A program made the position numbers and the translations under genes. Source: Adiantum capillus-veneris (Eukaryota; Streptophyta; Polypodiopsida; Polypodiales; Pteridaceae). Taken from it: 64,000 bases of DNA. The notes beneath the pieces were generated by a model. That model was not told the origin of the DNA. It did no database searches and saw nothing but the letters and a program-made list of their open reading frames with translations. The stretch is from contig CM043947.1 in assembly GCA_014529385.2 (NCBI GenBank), forward strand, positions 131,647,891-131,711,890, written 5' to 3'. This document shows, in pieces, positions 36,856 to 47,237 of this stretch. Positions within the stretch are counted from its first letter, which is position 1. Each line of letters starts with the position of its first letter.

Positions 36856-39800
36856 CCAGGATCCAAAAAGAAGATAGGAACTTACCCAAACCCTACAGAG
36901 GAGATTGAGCGAGTCAAGCAATTAAGGAGTTTGGTAGAAGATACCCAAAGGGATCTAGAACCAGCACCTAGGAAGATCCAAATTACAGACACCGTGTTCC
37001 CTACGCAACAACAACCTCACCAAGTCCATAGACCCTTGGACATACCTAGTGTCATCCAAGAAGAAAGTGACTTAAAGTCATGGGAAAGTGGGCGTACTCA
37101 CTTCTCGATGGAAAGAATGTTTACAGAGGGACTACCTGATCCTATCGAAGAAATGGAGATCCCATCTTCCCCACGTCAAGGGAATGAAGTCCAAAAGGTG
37201 CCGTTAAACATTGCGAAATTGATGGATTTCATGTCTTCAGAAGTTAGAACCACCATCATGTCCAAACTATATAAAGACCCTGAGCTAGTCTCAGCTCTTC
37301 GAGCCTTCCTCAATGGAGAACTAACGTTTGGGCTACCACAATTTGCACAGATGGATGGAGCACATAGATCCACAACCCAACCTAGATGAGAACCTTGTTA
37401 TAGAAATACCTGTTAACAAGTTGGGGCAATACTTTGAAGGTGATGAATCTAATGCTACTCTACCAATCACTACTAAAGGATTAACTGTAAAGGGGGTCCT
37501 TGACGGTGGTGCGGGAGTCAGCATGGTGACAAAGAGTTTTTGGGAGTCTATGGGGAGACCTCACCTTGAAGCCACAAGCGTAGTGGTAAAAATGGCTAAT
37601 GGATCTATTGTTACGCCTATTGGAATGCTAAAGGATCTCAGGATCAAGGTCTTGAGACACAAGGTAAGGCATACTTTCATTGTTATGGATTTTTCCAAGC
37701 ATCCTATGTCATTTGAGATGATCTTAGGGCGTCCATTCATGAGGGAAGCAAAAATGGTGCATGACTGGTCCAAAAACCACGTCTACTTACACTTCCAAGA
37801 CTCTGTCATTTGAGTTGATCTTTTAAGTGGTCGAACGCATCCTCTAGGAAATAAATTCATCATTGATAATCGATCAAACACAACAATTCACTCAGCTCCA
37901 TTACAGTATTGTTACACGTGTAACGAAGACACGGATATTGGGGAGAACTCTCCTTATAGGAATATCCTACCCGGAATGACTGAGTCAGACAATGTCAATT
38001 GGGTACACCTAGCGGCAACTATAGATACATGGGGAGCTAGAGGAACAACCTGGGTAACACCAGATGGGGAAGAGATACCACACATTGCACCAGTAAACAT
38101 GTTAGGTGTAGCGCATGTAACATCCAATGATAAGAAAGAGGCACACCTACCTGAGAGTGAAACTGATGATTCCTCAAAGGCTTCAGGCCAATACACATTA
38201 GAAACGGAATCTCAGGGAGAAATGGATTCAGAACCTGAGGAAACATCGAGTGAACCAAGTATAGAAACTAAACACTCAAGGCCTAGTACGACCGTCTATG
38301 GTAATTTATATGAGAGTGAAGAAGATACAAGCGAAGACCTATCAGGCGAGTCGAGTTCAAACATTTACCAAAATCAAAACCTTAACAAGAAACAAAGGTC
38401 ATATAAGAGACGACGATATCGAGCAAATGTGCGTGCTAGAATAAAGGAAAAGAAATCTACCGCAGAATGGCTTAATTATATAGGGGCATGTGATGCTCAT
38501 CAAAAGTTGGTAGATAACTGGGGTGAATACCTTCAAAGCGTAATGTGGTGTAGTCCACAACCCATTGACATCGCACAGCTAGAGGCTACAGAGAAGCCAA
38601 AGTTGAGCCGTACCGTAAGGAGACGACAAAATCGAGAGTTAGCTCAACAACAAAAGGAATCAGAAGTTAAATCACACTCCACAGAACAACAGGACTCCAC
38701 AGACTTACACCCTACACCTGAACATTTCAAATCCTATACCACAGAGGAACGTAAGGTTGTGTATACAAAGGCCCAAAGAAAACCTATCGATGGGAGCAAT
38801 GGAGTCTATGATGGTCCAACAATAGTTAAGGAAATAGAGTTCGCAGACCCAGGAGAAGAGTCTAAACCTGTCTTCATTGCCCAGATCTGACAACGACTAA
38901 GGAGTGTGTACTTAAAGAACTTCTCAAGGAATACAAGGATATCTTTGCTTGGACATATCATGACATGAAGGGCGTTCCACCTTCTGTGGTGCAACATACA
39001 ATTCCCATGATCAACATTGCTAAACCCGTCCAGCAACGACCCTATCCAATGAATCCTAAGTACGCCAAAATTGTACAAGAGGAGATTGAAAAACTTATCC
39101 AATGTGGATTCATATACCCTATTGAGCACTCAGAATGGGTTTCTCCAATAGTCATTATGCCAAAAAAGAATGGGAAACTAAGAGTGTGCGTGGACCTCAA
39201 GAAAGTTAATGCAGCTACTAGGAGAGATCATTATCCCTTGCCATATTCAGAACATGTGCTTGAGAGAGTTGCGGGCAAGGAAGCTTATAGCTTTTTAGAT
39301 GGGTACCATGGTTACAATCAAATCACAATTGCATTAGAGGACCAAGCTAAAACTGCTTTTATCACAGAGTTTGGAGTGTTTGCATTTCGTGTTATGGCTT
39401 TTGGCTTAACAAATGCCCCTGCTACATTCCAACGATTAATAAACACTGCATTTAAAGAATTTCTAAGGGAGTTTTGTGAAGCTTTCCTAGACGACCTTTG
39501 TGTTTATTCTTCTTGGGAGAAGCATTTGTTATATCTACGAAAAATATTTGAAAGGTGCAGATTTTATCGCATCTCATTGAACCCTTTCAAATGCCAATTT
39601 TGGGTTAATCATGGAGTCATTCTAGGGCATATAGTGTCCAAGAACGGGATATCCATAGATGAGAGTAAGATTAAAGCCATTGCCGATTTGCCACCACCTA
39701 CTAACTATAAAGGAGTTCAAAGATTTATGGGCCATGTTGGTTATTATCGAAGGTTTATTTTAAACTTTGCCGAGATAGCGCGTCCATTGTACAAGCTTCT

Positions 39801-42800
39801 TATCGAGTTTCACTGGACGGAAGAATGTCATCAATCTTATGAGTTATTAAAGAAGGCCCTAACAAGTGCTACAATCCTGCGAACACCTGATTGGAATGTA
39901 CCTTTTCATGTGCATATTGATGCATCAAACTTTGCTATTGGGTGTGTTCTAACTCAACCATGAGAACATAAATTGGACTACCCTATTAGCTTTGCAAGTC
40001 TCCAATTAAATGATACCGAGATGAACTACACTACTACAGAGCGCGAAGGTCTAGCTATGATTTACGCAATAAAGAAATTTCGCTATTAGCTTCTTGCTAC
40101 CAAGTTTGTGTTTTATGTTGATCATCAAGCATTTCTATATTTGGTAAACAAGCCGTGTTCCACAGGTCGAATTACACGATGGTTGTTAATTCTTCTTGAG
40201 TTTGACTTCACCGTTGTTGTGAGGCCTGGGAGGAAACATGTCATGGCGGATCATTTATCTCGTATCCCTAATGGCGAAGCTCCTACGGGGGTTGATGATG
40301 AATTGCCTGATACTCCTTTGTTCATTGTTGAGACAATGCCTGAATGGAGTGAAAAGATTGTTAACTTCTTAGTTAATGGTTTTCCACCCAAAGAGCTGCG
40401 AAAAGATATAGCTCGAAAATTAATCAAGGAATGTGAACCCTATTGCTTACTGGCTGGAACTCTCTATAAGAGAGGAAAATTGATGTTCTTAGACGCTGTG
40501 CCCGCGAGGATGAGTATTTATATATTCTACAAGAGGCACACATGGACGCAGCTGGTGGTTACTTTTCAAGAAAGTTGACTGGCCGAAAGATCTTATAGTC
40601 AGCCTATTGGTGGCCCACTCTGTTTAAGGATGCCTCACTTTTTGCAAAGGGATGTGATGAATGCCAACGCTTCAAGAAGCCACAAAGAAGGGATAGGATG
40701 CATCTACATCCCATCAAGGTAACCCAACCATTTGAAAAGTGGGGCTTAGACTTTGTAGGACCGATTAGTCCGGCTGCACATAACACGCAATCACGATATA
40801 TCATTGTGGCTACCGACTATGTAACCAAATGGGCTGAAGCAAAAGCAACACGAAAGGCGGATGCAAAAACAACAGCTAAGTTCCTCTTTGAGAACATTAT
40901 CACACGTTTTGGATGCCCCTTTGAACTTGTGAGTGACAATGGAACTCATTTTATAAATGAAGTAATAAAAGAACTCACATCAAACTTCATGATATCTCAC
41001 CACAAGTCTACACCCTATTATCCCCAAGCAAATGGCCAAGCTGAGAGTACCAACAAAACTCTCATCTCCATTTTGATAAAGACAGTTGAGGCTCATCGCA
41101 CTGATTGGGACCTAAAGCTTACATCATCTTTATGGGCTTATCGTACTGCGTATAAAGTTGCTATTAATTGCACACCGTTTAAGATGGTGTATGGCCAAGA
41201 AGCAGTTATGCCATGGGAGTTTGTCATTCCTAGTCTTTGAGTAGCTTCTCAAGAAGGTTGGGATGGTAACCCCTTAGTGGAGCGATTATATATCCTGGAA
41301 AGGCTAGATGAAGAGAGGAAATTAGTTGTGCGAAATTCTCTAGTGGAGAAGGATAGGAGAAAGAAGTGGTTTGATAGCCATTTAAAGGATAAAGACATCA
41401 AGGTTGGTGATAAAGTTCTTATGTACGGGGTACGTAATGAAAAGAAGAAATTGAAATACGCTGGTAAGGGACCATATCGAGTGTGTGAAATTACCCCGCA
41501 AGGTACCATTCGTGTGGAGACTCTAGATGGAGTTGAAACCATTGGATTCCTTAATAGGAGTAAATTCAAAAGATATTATGATCCTCTAAGCCAGGAAGAG
41601 TTGCAAGACATCCATCAAAAGAAGGCTGCCAAGGAACAAGCAGAGCTTATAAAAATCCAAGCAAGAGTTGAGGATCGAGAACGACAACAACGTCTTAGAT
41701 GCCAACGAGAGGCTAATCTGGGAATCACGCAAGCATTTTTCGAGGACACAGATGACCACTCATTAGAATCTGAGCCACCCCTACGATACCCAATTAAGCT
41801 AAATAGCCCCTATGGGAAAGTACTATACAATGCCTTATTAGATACGGGAGCTAAACACAACTTGTTATCCTATGGAGTTTGGTGTCAATTAGGAAAACCG
41901 ACCCTATCCCCGAGTACGATGCAAGTCAAGGGAATTAATAAAAAGAAAACTCCTATTCTTGGAGTTCTTCAGACCCCTGTTGTCTATGACAATGGAAGCA
42001 TAGTGCAGAGGTTTCTAGTCATGCCGGCGGGAGCTATGGAAGGTAACGTAAACCTGGGACGCAACTGGATGTTGGCAACCAAATACACTATTGATTGGGA
42101 TACTGGTAGTGTCACGACGCGACCACCGACTCTTACCCCTATCATTCAAGCAAAGTCACCTACGTTGCAAACTCTAGCAAATTTGAAGGATAGCCAACAT
42201 TCACAAGCCAAGGTGGTTAACTCGTCTTTGCCGGCTACCCATGAACCTAGCACTTCAACACTTGTATTTGTAGCAAGCAGTAATATTGCAAGTACTCAAC
42301 CTACACGACCTAAGAGTACATATCAATGGGTCCCCAAGGCCTTACTTCCAACTACCTCAACCCTCCCATCCATTCCAAGAAAAAATTTCCCTGGAAAACC
42401 AAGAGCGCGCTCTAGGAGAGTCAAGACCAAATCACGATGGATTCCAAAACGACTATTAGAAGCCCAAGGCTACTATGATGGAAATGAGCAAATTTGGGTA
42501 CCTAAACGTAAAATGTGTCCTTCCCTATCGACAACAAACCCATATGAGTCAAACAGTGTAACGCTAAAGCCAATGGCAGACCGTGGGAAGGGAAAGATCA
42601 CAGAATGCTACACACCTAGTCCAGAGCTAGTTTGGGCTCCAAGGCAAAACCAATTTATTCCACCTAGCTCAGGAAGGGGAGAGTTCCATGAAGCTTCTAG
42701 CTCCTCATGTAATACATCCATAGAAATAAAAGCTTCTACACAGCCTCCACCTACAATAGTGGACCTTCATGAATCTACAAAGGAATCCACACCTTCCAGT

Positions 42801-42974
42801 GTTCAAGAATCACCTGATGAACCATTTCAAGTTCGATCCCGGGAGAGTACCTTACCACCCTTGCAACTCAACGAGGCACCTAAGGTAATAGAAAACTACT
42901 GGCAAAAATCTTCACCTATAACAACTTGGAACAACTGGTTTCAAAGGGTGACGACATCATTTCAAACGGTATGA
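36856..42974 (+). pseudogene. Ty3 copy B Pol: protease-RT-RNase H-integrase-second protease
   Basis: Order: retropepsin 1 with VLDGGAG (37502-37513) and ILGRPFMREAKMVHDW; a ~400-residue acidic/basic linker; RT (KLRVCVDLKKVN, catalytic FLDD at 39484-39495); RNase H (HIDASNFAIGCVL); integrase zinc region, core (WGLDFVGPIS, LVSDNGTHF, PQANGQAES) and GPY-type tail; then retropepsin 2 with LLDTGAKHNLLS (DTGA 41841-41852), GVLQTPVVY and NLGRNWMLATKYTIDW; then a basic tail with repeated W-[VIA]-P motifs. Lesions: frameshift about 37345-37389, TGA 37811, one-base loss about 38884, TGA 39961, TAG 40087, one-base loss about 40480, TAG 40596, TGA 41238. The post-integrase part (41277-42974) is open for 565 codons. 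Confidence 0.9.
41790..42130 (+). other. Second retropepsin-like domain fused after the integrase (copy B)
   Basis: Within the open stretch 41277-42974. The block NALLDTGAKHNLLS has the canonical Asp-Thr-Gly-Ala active site; INKKKTPILGVLQTPVVY fits the flap region and NLGRNWMLATKYTIDWDTGSV fits the closing strand seen in retropepsins (family pattern ILG-x-x-WL). The same domain is present in copy A (about 22580-22240). A protease is normally upstream of RT in Ty3 elements, and one is present there too. Confidence 0.75.
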
Positions 42975-42981
42975 TCTACCC

Positions 42982-42997
42982 AAGGAAGGGGGGAGTG
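42982..42997 (+). other. Internal polypurine-tract-like sequence (copy B)
   Basis: AAGGAAGGGGGGAGTG closely resembles the true polypurine tract at 44984-44996 (AGGAAGGGGGGCA). It is followed by TGTTTGTGGACATCC, which resembles the start of the LTR. It is conserved in copy A (about 21374-21391, minus strand). Confidence 0.6.
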
Positions 42998-43074
42998 TTT
43001 GTGGACATCCATTATTCACTTGCTTCCCTCTCAACCTTTCTCCCTAACCTCTTAATCTCCAATCTTAGGGAATG

Positions 43075-43085
43075 TATATATAAAG
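43075..43085 (+). promoter_or_regulatory. TATA box upstream of the downstream ORF (copy B)
   Basis: TATATATAAAG lies 125 bases before the ATG of ORF3 and is conserved in copy A (about 21286-21296). It could drive a separate RNA for ORF3; no experimental evidence is available from sequence. Confidence 0.45.
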
Positions 43086-43209
43086 CCTTATACTCACTAA
43101 AACAAGATAAAAAAGTAAAAGAGCAAGAGCCATAACACACAAATTATGCACAAGAACATGACCCTTGTAATATTTGCACTCTAACCATCATCTATTTGCG
43201 TGTACAGAT

Positions 43210-43632
43210 ATGGCTAGTACGCTAGAGTCATCCACTCCTGCCTTGGGTGAGCGATACCCTCGTTACTTTTCACAAATATTTCACATGGTCTTTCTAGTGC
43301 TTGCATGTGAATGGGATTTGATAGGTACGCTAGCATGTGAGAGGAATTTTGAGGAGTTAGAATGGCTGATACGTCTCTTGACCACGTCTGATCCATACTT
43401 TGTAGAGAGCGTTTCTCCCATTGCACAAGCCTACCCTTTTGACCAAGATGACTATAGGCGTCTAGTGACCTTCTTAGTAAACATGGGCACCTATGATGAA
43501 GAAGAAAATTTACAGGACTACACGGATGGCACATATGGTCTCATGGATGATAACTTTGTTTATCTCGACGATGAGGATAGGGGTTTAGCCTTAGGTTTTC
43601 CCCCCAACCTCTACAATATCCTATTCCCTTGA
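43210..43632 (+). CDS. Ty3 copy B downstream ORF (ORF3, env position), 140 aa
   Basis: Intact frame from MASTLESS to NLYNILFP, four residues different from copy A. The start follows TGTACAG (splice-acceptor-like, AG at 43206-43207), with CTCTAACC as a possible branch site about 25 bases upstream. The frame is also open upstream of the ATG to 43174, but without another ATG. No domain is recognised; the protein is acidic and lacks an obvious transmembrane segment, so calling it an envelope is not supported. A further 69-codon frame at 42926-43135 overlaps the pol end and is open in both copies, but contains the internal polypurine tract and is less likely to be coding. Confidence 0.6.
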   Translation: MASTLESSTPALGERYPRYFSQIFHMVFLVLACEWDLIGTLACERNFEELEWLIRLLTTSDPYFVESVSPIAQAYPFDQDDYRRLVTFLVNMGTYDEEENLQDYTDGTYGLMDDNFVYLDDEDRGLALGFPPNLYNILFP

Positions 43633-44983
43633 CTCTCTAGGGGGAGTGCAAATAATTAGGTTAGGGTTCCTTATGTTTTTTGTTGTGTTCAATAAGTGTT
43701 GGTACCTTTTCCCACTAATGTGCCTCCTGGAGGTATTCCTTTTGTTTCCTAGTGTGTACAGGAGCGTGTTGCTATTGATAGGATTTGGACCTTCATGGAC
43801 CCTTCACACTTCAGATCAAGCGCGACCATCAACATAAACAGGTGTTTTTTGTCCATTAGCATTGTCCCTATCTATTTTGCATCCATGTTTGTCTGCTTTA
43901 ATTGTGATTGGTAGCCTAATATTCACCGCATTTGCTTAGTATCAAACATTTAATTCAATGTAATTTTTTGTCATAATCACTTGTATAGGTTTAAAAATCA
44001 AGCAGTCCGACTAAGCTAGTTTGACCAATCTAGGTGTTAGAAATCTTCTCTTAATACCATGGGGAATGCCTTTCTAATAAGCAATGGTTACTTAGGTTCT
44101 TAATCCGATTTAGGCAGCCTTGTGTGAAATGTACTAGGGCTTTCTAGTGGGCTTGACCCTATTGACATTTCGCTTAAGTATTATAAAGGGAGTTTACTTG
44201 TGTGATGAGCCTCGGGAGGTGTATCAATGTTATATGACCCCCCAATGTTACAAAATTAAAATGCTGAAAATGAACAAACAAAAAATCAAAGTGCCACAAT
44301 GTAAAATCTTAAGCTGGAAGAGAAATCTTAGCTTGATTGGGTACTTCACTCACATGTACCGCCTATGGTACTAGAGCCCTAGAGGTTCCCAGTGTGGGCG
44401 CTTTTCCTTGAAAAGCAAAAAACCCAAGGCATACAAAATAAGCACACACATCAAAATTGAATCACTGTGAAAAGACTTTGGGGGGTCAAAGAAAAGGTTA
44501 TCAGTTAGGCGATGATTTCATGAGAAATTCCTTTTATCGTAGCTTAACTACAAGGTCTTCTAGGTATAGCCTCTAGTCAGCCCTCGAACATGAAATACTT
44601 GGCTCTCGCGATTAAACAACTTAATTGACCAGAGAAAATTAAGAAGCTTACCCATGGTATTAATAGTCGATCTCTAGTGCCTTTCGACCGTTAAATTAGC
44701 GACCCCTGACTTGTTTAATTTTTTACCTTTACATCTGTTTATGCATTTGATTACATTGCAATTTAATGCTTATTGCTGACAAATTGTTTAAAATTATGTT
44801 ACTAATCAATTTGTATGCCTAAAACTGCATATGCTTTTTAATCGCTTATGAGAATGCAATTACTGTGCCAATGTTGTTTGATTTTGCAGTGATTGAAGAA
44901 GGCTAAGGACATTCATCTCAAATGCTCTTCCACCTCGACGAACGAGCTTCAACTCAATAGCTTCCGAGGACGGAATCTACATC
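43633..44983 (+). other. 3' untranslated region of copy B
   Basis: Matches 19381-20739 of copy A in inverted orientation. No conserved coding frame. Confidence 0.7.
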
Positions 44984-44996
44984 AGGAAGGGGGGCA
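44984..44996 (+). other. Polypurine tract of copy B
   Basis: AGGAAGGGGGGCA immediately precedes the TGTTAACC start of the 3' LTR. Confidence 0.9.
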
Positions 44997-45571
44997 TGTT
45001 AACCCTCATGGCTCACGGACATCCTATTACCTACGGTGGACGTTGTATTATTTACTTGTAGAGTTAGGTACCGGGCTTATCGGTCCAATAGGAAAAGGGT
45101 AAGAGTGATCGCCGATGAGAGACGCACTCTAATTGGAACATTCAAGGGATTAGTTGGCTAAGCATGGGCGCCCAAGTGTGAATGGGGTGAGCTCATATAA
45201 AAGTCAACTAAACCTAAAATTCACTCATTCTCTCATTTGTGCAATGCAAAAAGAGTGCTCTTGCTCCATCTCCTTGTGTACTAGTGTGTGTGTGTGTGTA
45301 CTTGAGAGAGAGAGAGAGAGAGAGAGTGTGTGTGTGTGATCGAGCATTGCGGTGGCACAATGGCGGTGAAGCGGTTGAGCGCAACGTAGCGGCGTCTCCT
45401 TCTTCTTCGCAGCGAGGAATCCTCCACGGCAGGAGCATAGAGCGGTGAGTGACACACCATTGTCCTCTTTTGAGCTTACTAGTTAAGCTAGTTGTGTGCT
45501 TGGAGCCGTCTGTGGCTCGCACACAGTGTTAGGCAAGTCCCCTGCTTCGACAGTGCGGCAAGGAGCGCACA
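44997..45571 (+). repeat. 3' LTR of copy B
   Basis: 575 bp, TG...CA, TATA box TATAAAAG at 45196-45203, (GT)n and (GA)n runs at 45285-45338. Confidence 0.93.
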
Positions 45572-45576
45572 TCTGT
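45572..45576. repeat. Outer target-site duplication (right) of copy B
   Basis: TCTGT, matching 17995-17999. Confidence 0.93.
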
Positions 45577-46389
45577 GAATATAAATCGTAAGTTTCTCTC
45601 CTTTCTATCTCTTTACAACAAAAATTATTGACATTCATGGTAATATTCATTTTTTGTTATCATTTATGGAATTTTTTTGTGACATTCGTAGTTAAACAAG
45701 ATGATTCCATGTTATGTGTTTTTCAATCTTCATGATACTAATCATGGCACAAAGGCTACTTTTAGTTCTAAGGTTGACAGATCACAAATACAATAACTTG
45801 TAAGTACAAAATTTTCTCGAGAATTGTGAGCTTCAAACTCCAGATTTACAATGGTTTACATTCTTATCAAAAGCTGAATGCCAAGTCATTAACTTGCTAA
45901 AATGACATCATTACTTGATTTACTACTAGTATGCTAACTCTATTTCTACATAGAAACATGTCTACATAACAAAATACACCAATTTATTCATAATAGCATT
46001 TACTTATTTGATGGAAAAGTGAAGTTGAACAAGTTGATATGGTATTGCATATCTTGTAGCTTTGGGCTTATTAGCCCTAGTAGGTACTAAATTCTTGGTA
46101 AAATTTTCTTTTTAGATAATCACACTTGTGGCCACCTTATGTGCCACCTTCTATGGTTGTCATGCAGGATGTGCTGGGCATGAGGACTCTTAAGATCTTG
46201 TGCATTCTCTGTGTCCTCAGCTCATGCTTGGATACTCACTATATTTTGGGTCATGGTATATATTTAAGCAATAAGCCTAAACTTGTAATGTATTTTAATA
46301 GTTAAGTACCTTCACATTGGCACATCACAATATTCCACATTATTCTTTTAAGACCTTTCAGAGGACCCCTACCTACACACCACATTTAT
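45577..46389. other. Intergenic, no gene seen
   Basis: AT-rich DNA right of the Ty3 nest. It was contiguous with 17994 before copy B inserted. No gene or RNA recognised. Confidence 0.55.
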
Positions 46390-46600
46390 GAAGATCCACC
46401 TTCATTTGTGGACCATGAAGAACAACTCATCCCTGCACAAAGAGTTGATCAAGACACCACCACCACATGCACTAGCACGGTTTATAACCGCTATCTTTGA
46501 CCTTTAAAGGCCACCCTCAAGAGGATGCCAAATGGATGCCTGAAAAAGTTTTTTTGCAACTTCCCAGACCTTCTCCACAGTTTCCATCACTCACGGTCTA
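46390..46600 (+). pseudogene. Degenerate chromodomain end of a Ty3 chromovirus Pol
   Basis: A frame starting at 46390 reads EDPPSFVDHEEQLIPAQR and continues to a stop (46498-46500). After a one-base shift FKGHPQEDAKWMPEKVF follows. This is the pattern of the C-terminal chromodomain of plant chromoviruses (family: YLVRWKG-x-P-x-EDATW). It is too decayed to be active, and no LTR was identified. It belongs to a different Ty3 lineage from copies A and B. Confidence 0.45.
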
Positions 46601-47191
46601 GTTGATTTCTCTATTGAGCAACTGAGGATAGTTGCTATCCCTGGTGGGAGGGATGTTACGAGAGTGGGCACCCTCTATTGTAGTGGTTAGCTACAATTGG
46701 GATAGCTGGCATAATGGTTAATTGTGTGTTGTCTATTTATTTTTCTAATTGAGTTGATGATGATGATTTTGTAGAGTGGAATGTGGGGAGTTGACGAAGA
46801 GGCGTAGGCAATAACTCTTGGCCGTTTTATACTCGCGCAGTATTTTAGATTTTCATTTCAATAAGACACTATGGCTCTCCAAATAATTGTAGTAGAAACT
46901 TTCCCTTATGGGACATGCAAGAACTAATGAGCTTCACTCATTTACAAAAGTGAAGTGGTGGTAAAAGAGGGGTCTCAAATTTTGACACCTTAATCTCACA
47001 AATAATATATTAAATACCAACTCCACAAGAGAGGTGCCAAGGAGTTTGAGATAGATTTAGGCCTTTGTCTTGCAAATTCTCTTCTCTACACTCTTATGCT
47101 ATGCTTAATTTGCTGTGTACTCTATAATCAAGTCTCTATCCCTTACAATTCTCTTACACACTCTTACAATCTTGTCTATGTCAATTCCATG

Positions 47192-47192
<1 letters not shown>
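46601..47192. other. Intergenic, no gene seen
   Basis: No recognisable gene, RNA or repeat boundary. Confidence 0.5.
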
Positions 47193-47226
<34 letters not shown>

Positions 47227-47237
47227 CGCGCGCGTGT
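47193..47237. repeat. (GT)n-(CG)n alternating purine-pyrimidine tract
   Basis: About 15 GT units run into ACGCGCGCGCG and GTGTG, giving some 45 bases of unbroken purine-pyrimidine alternation, a sequence type that can adopt Z-DNA. Confidence 0.85.

Larger units (their letters stand above)
18000..45571 (+). mobile_element. Ty3 retrotransposon copy B (plus strand), split by copy A
   Basis: Copy B consists of 18000-18761 and 32668-45571 (13,666 bp once copy A and one target duplication are removed). It has LTRs at 18000-18572 and 44997-45571, a tRNA-Asp-type primer site, gag, pol, an extra downstream ORF and a polypurine tract. The junction is exact: copy A carries uninterrupted the same leader sequence (GCACAATTAGTAGTC followed by ATTAGCTTG) that in copy B is split at TAGTC. 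RT/integrase order and the absence of a chromodomain place it in the non-chromoviral (Athila/Tat) side of plant Ty3 elements. The LTRs differ by roughly 4% by eye. Gag and Pol carry about eleven lesions. Confidence 0.95.

Noticed and set aside
42926-43135. 69-codon frame open in both Ty3 copies, overlapping the pol end
   Set aside because: It spans the internal polypurine tract and TATA box; conservation is explained by those sites and recent shared ancestry.
43210-43632. Calling ORF3 an envelope gene
   Set aside because: Position fits, but there is no signal peptide, no convincing transmembrane segment and no fusion-type motif.
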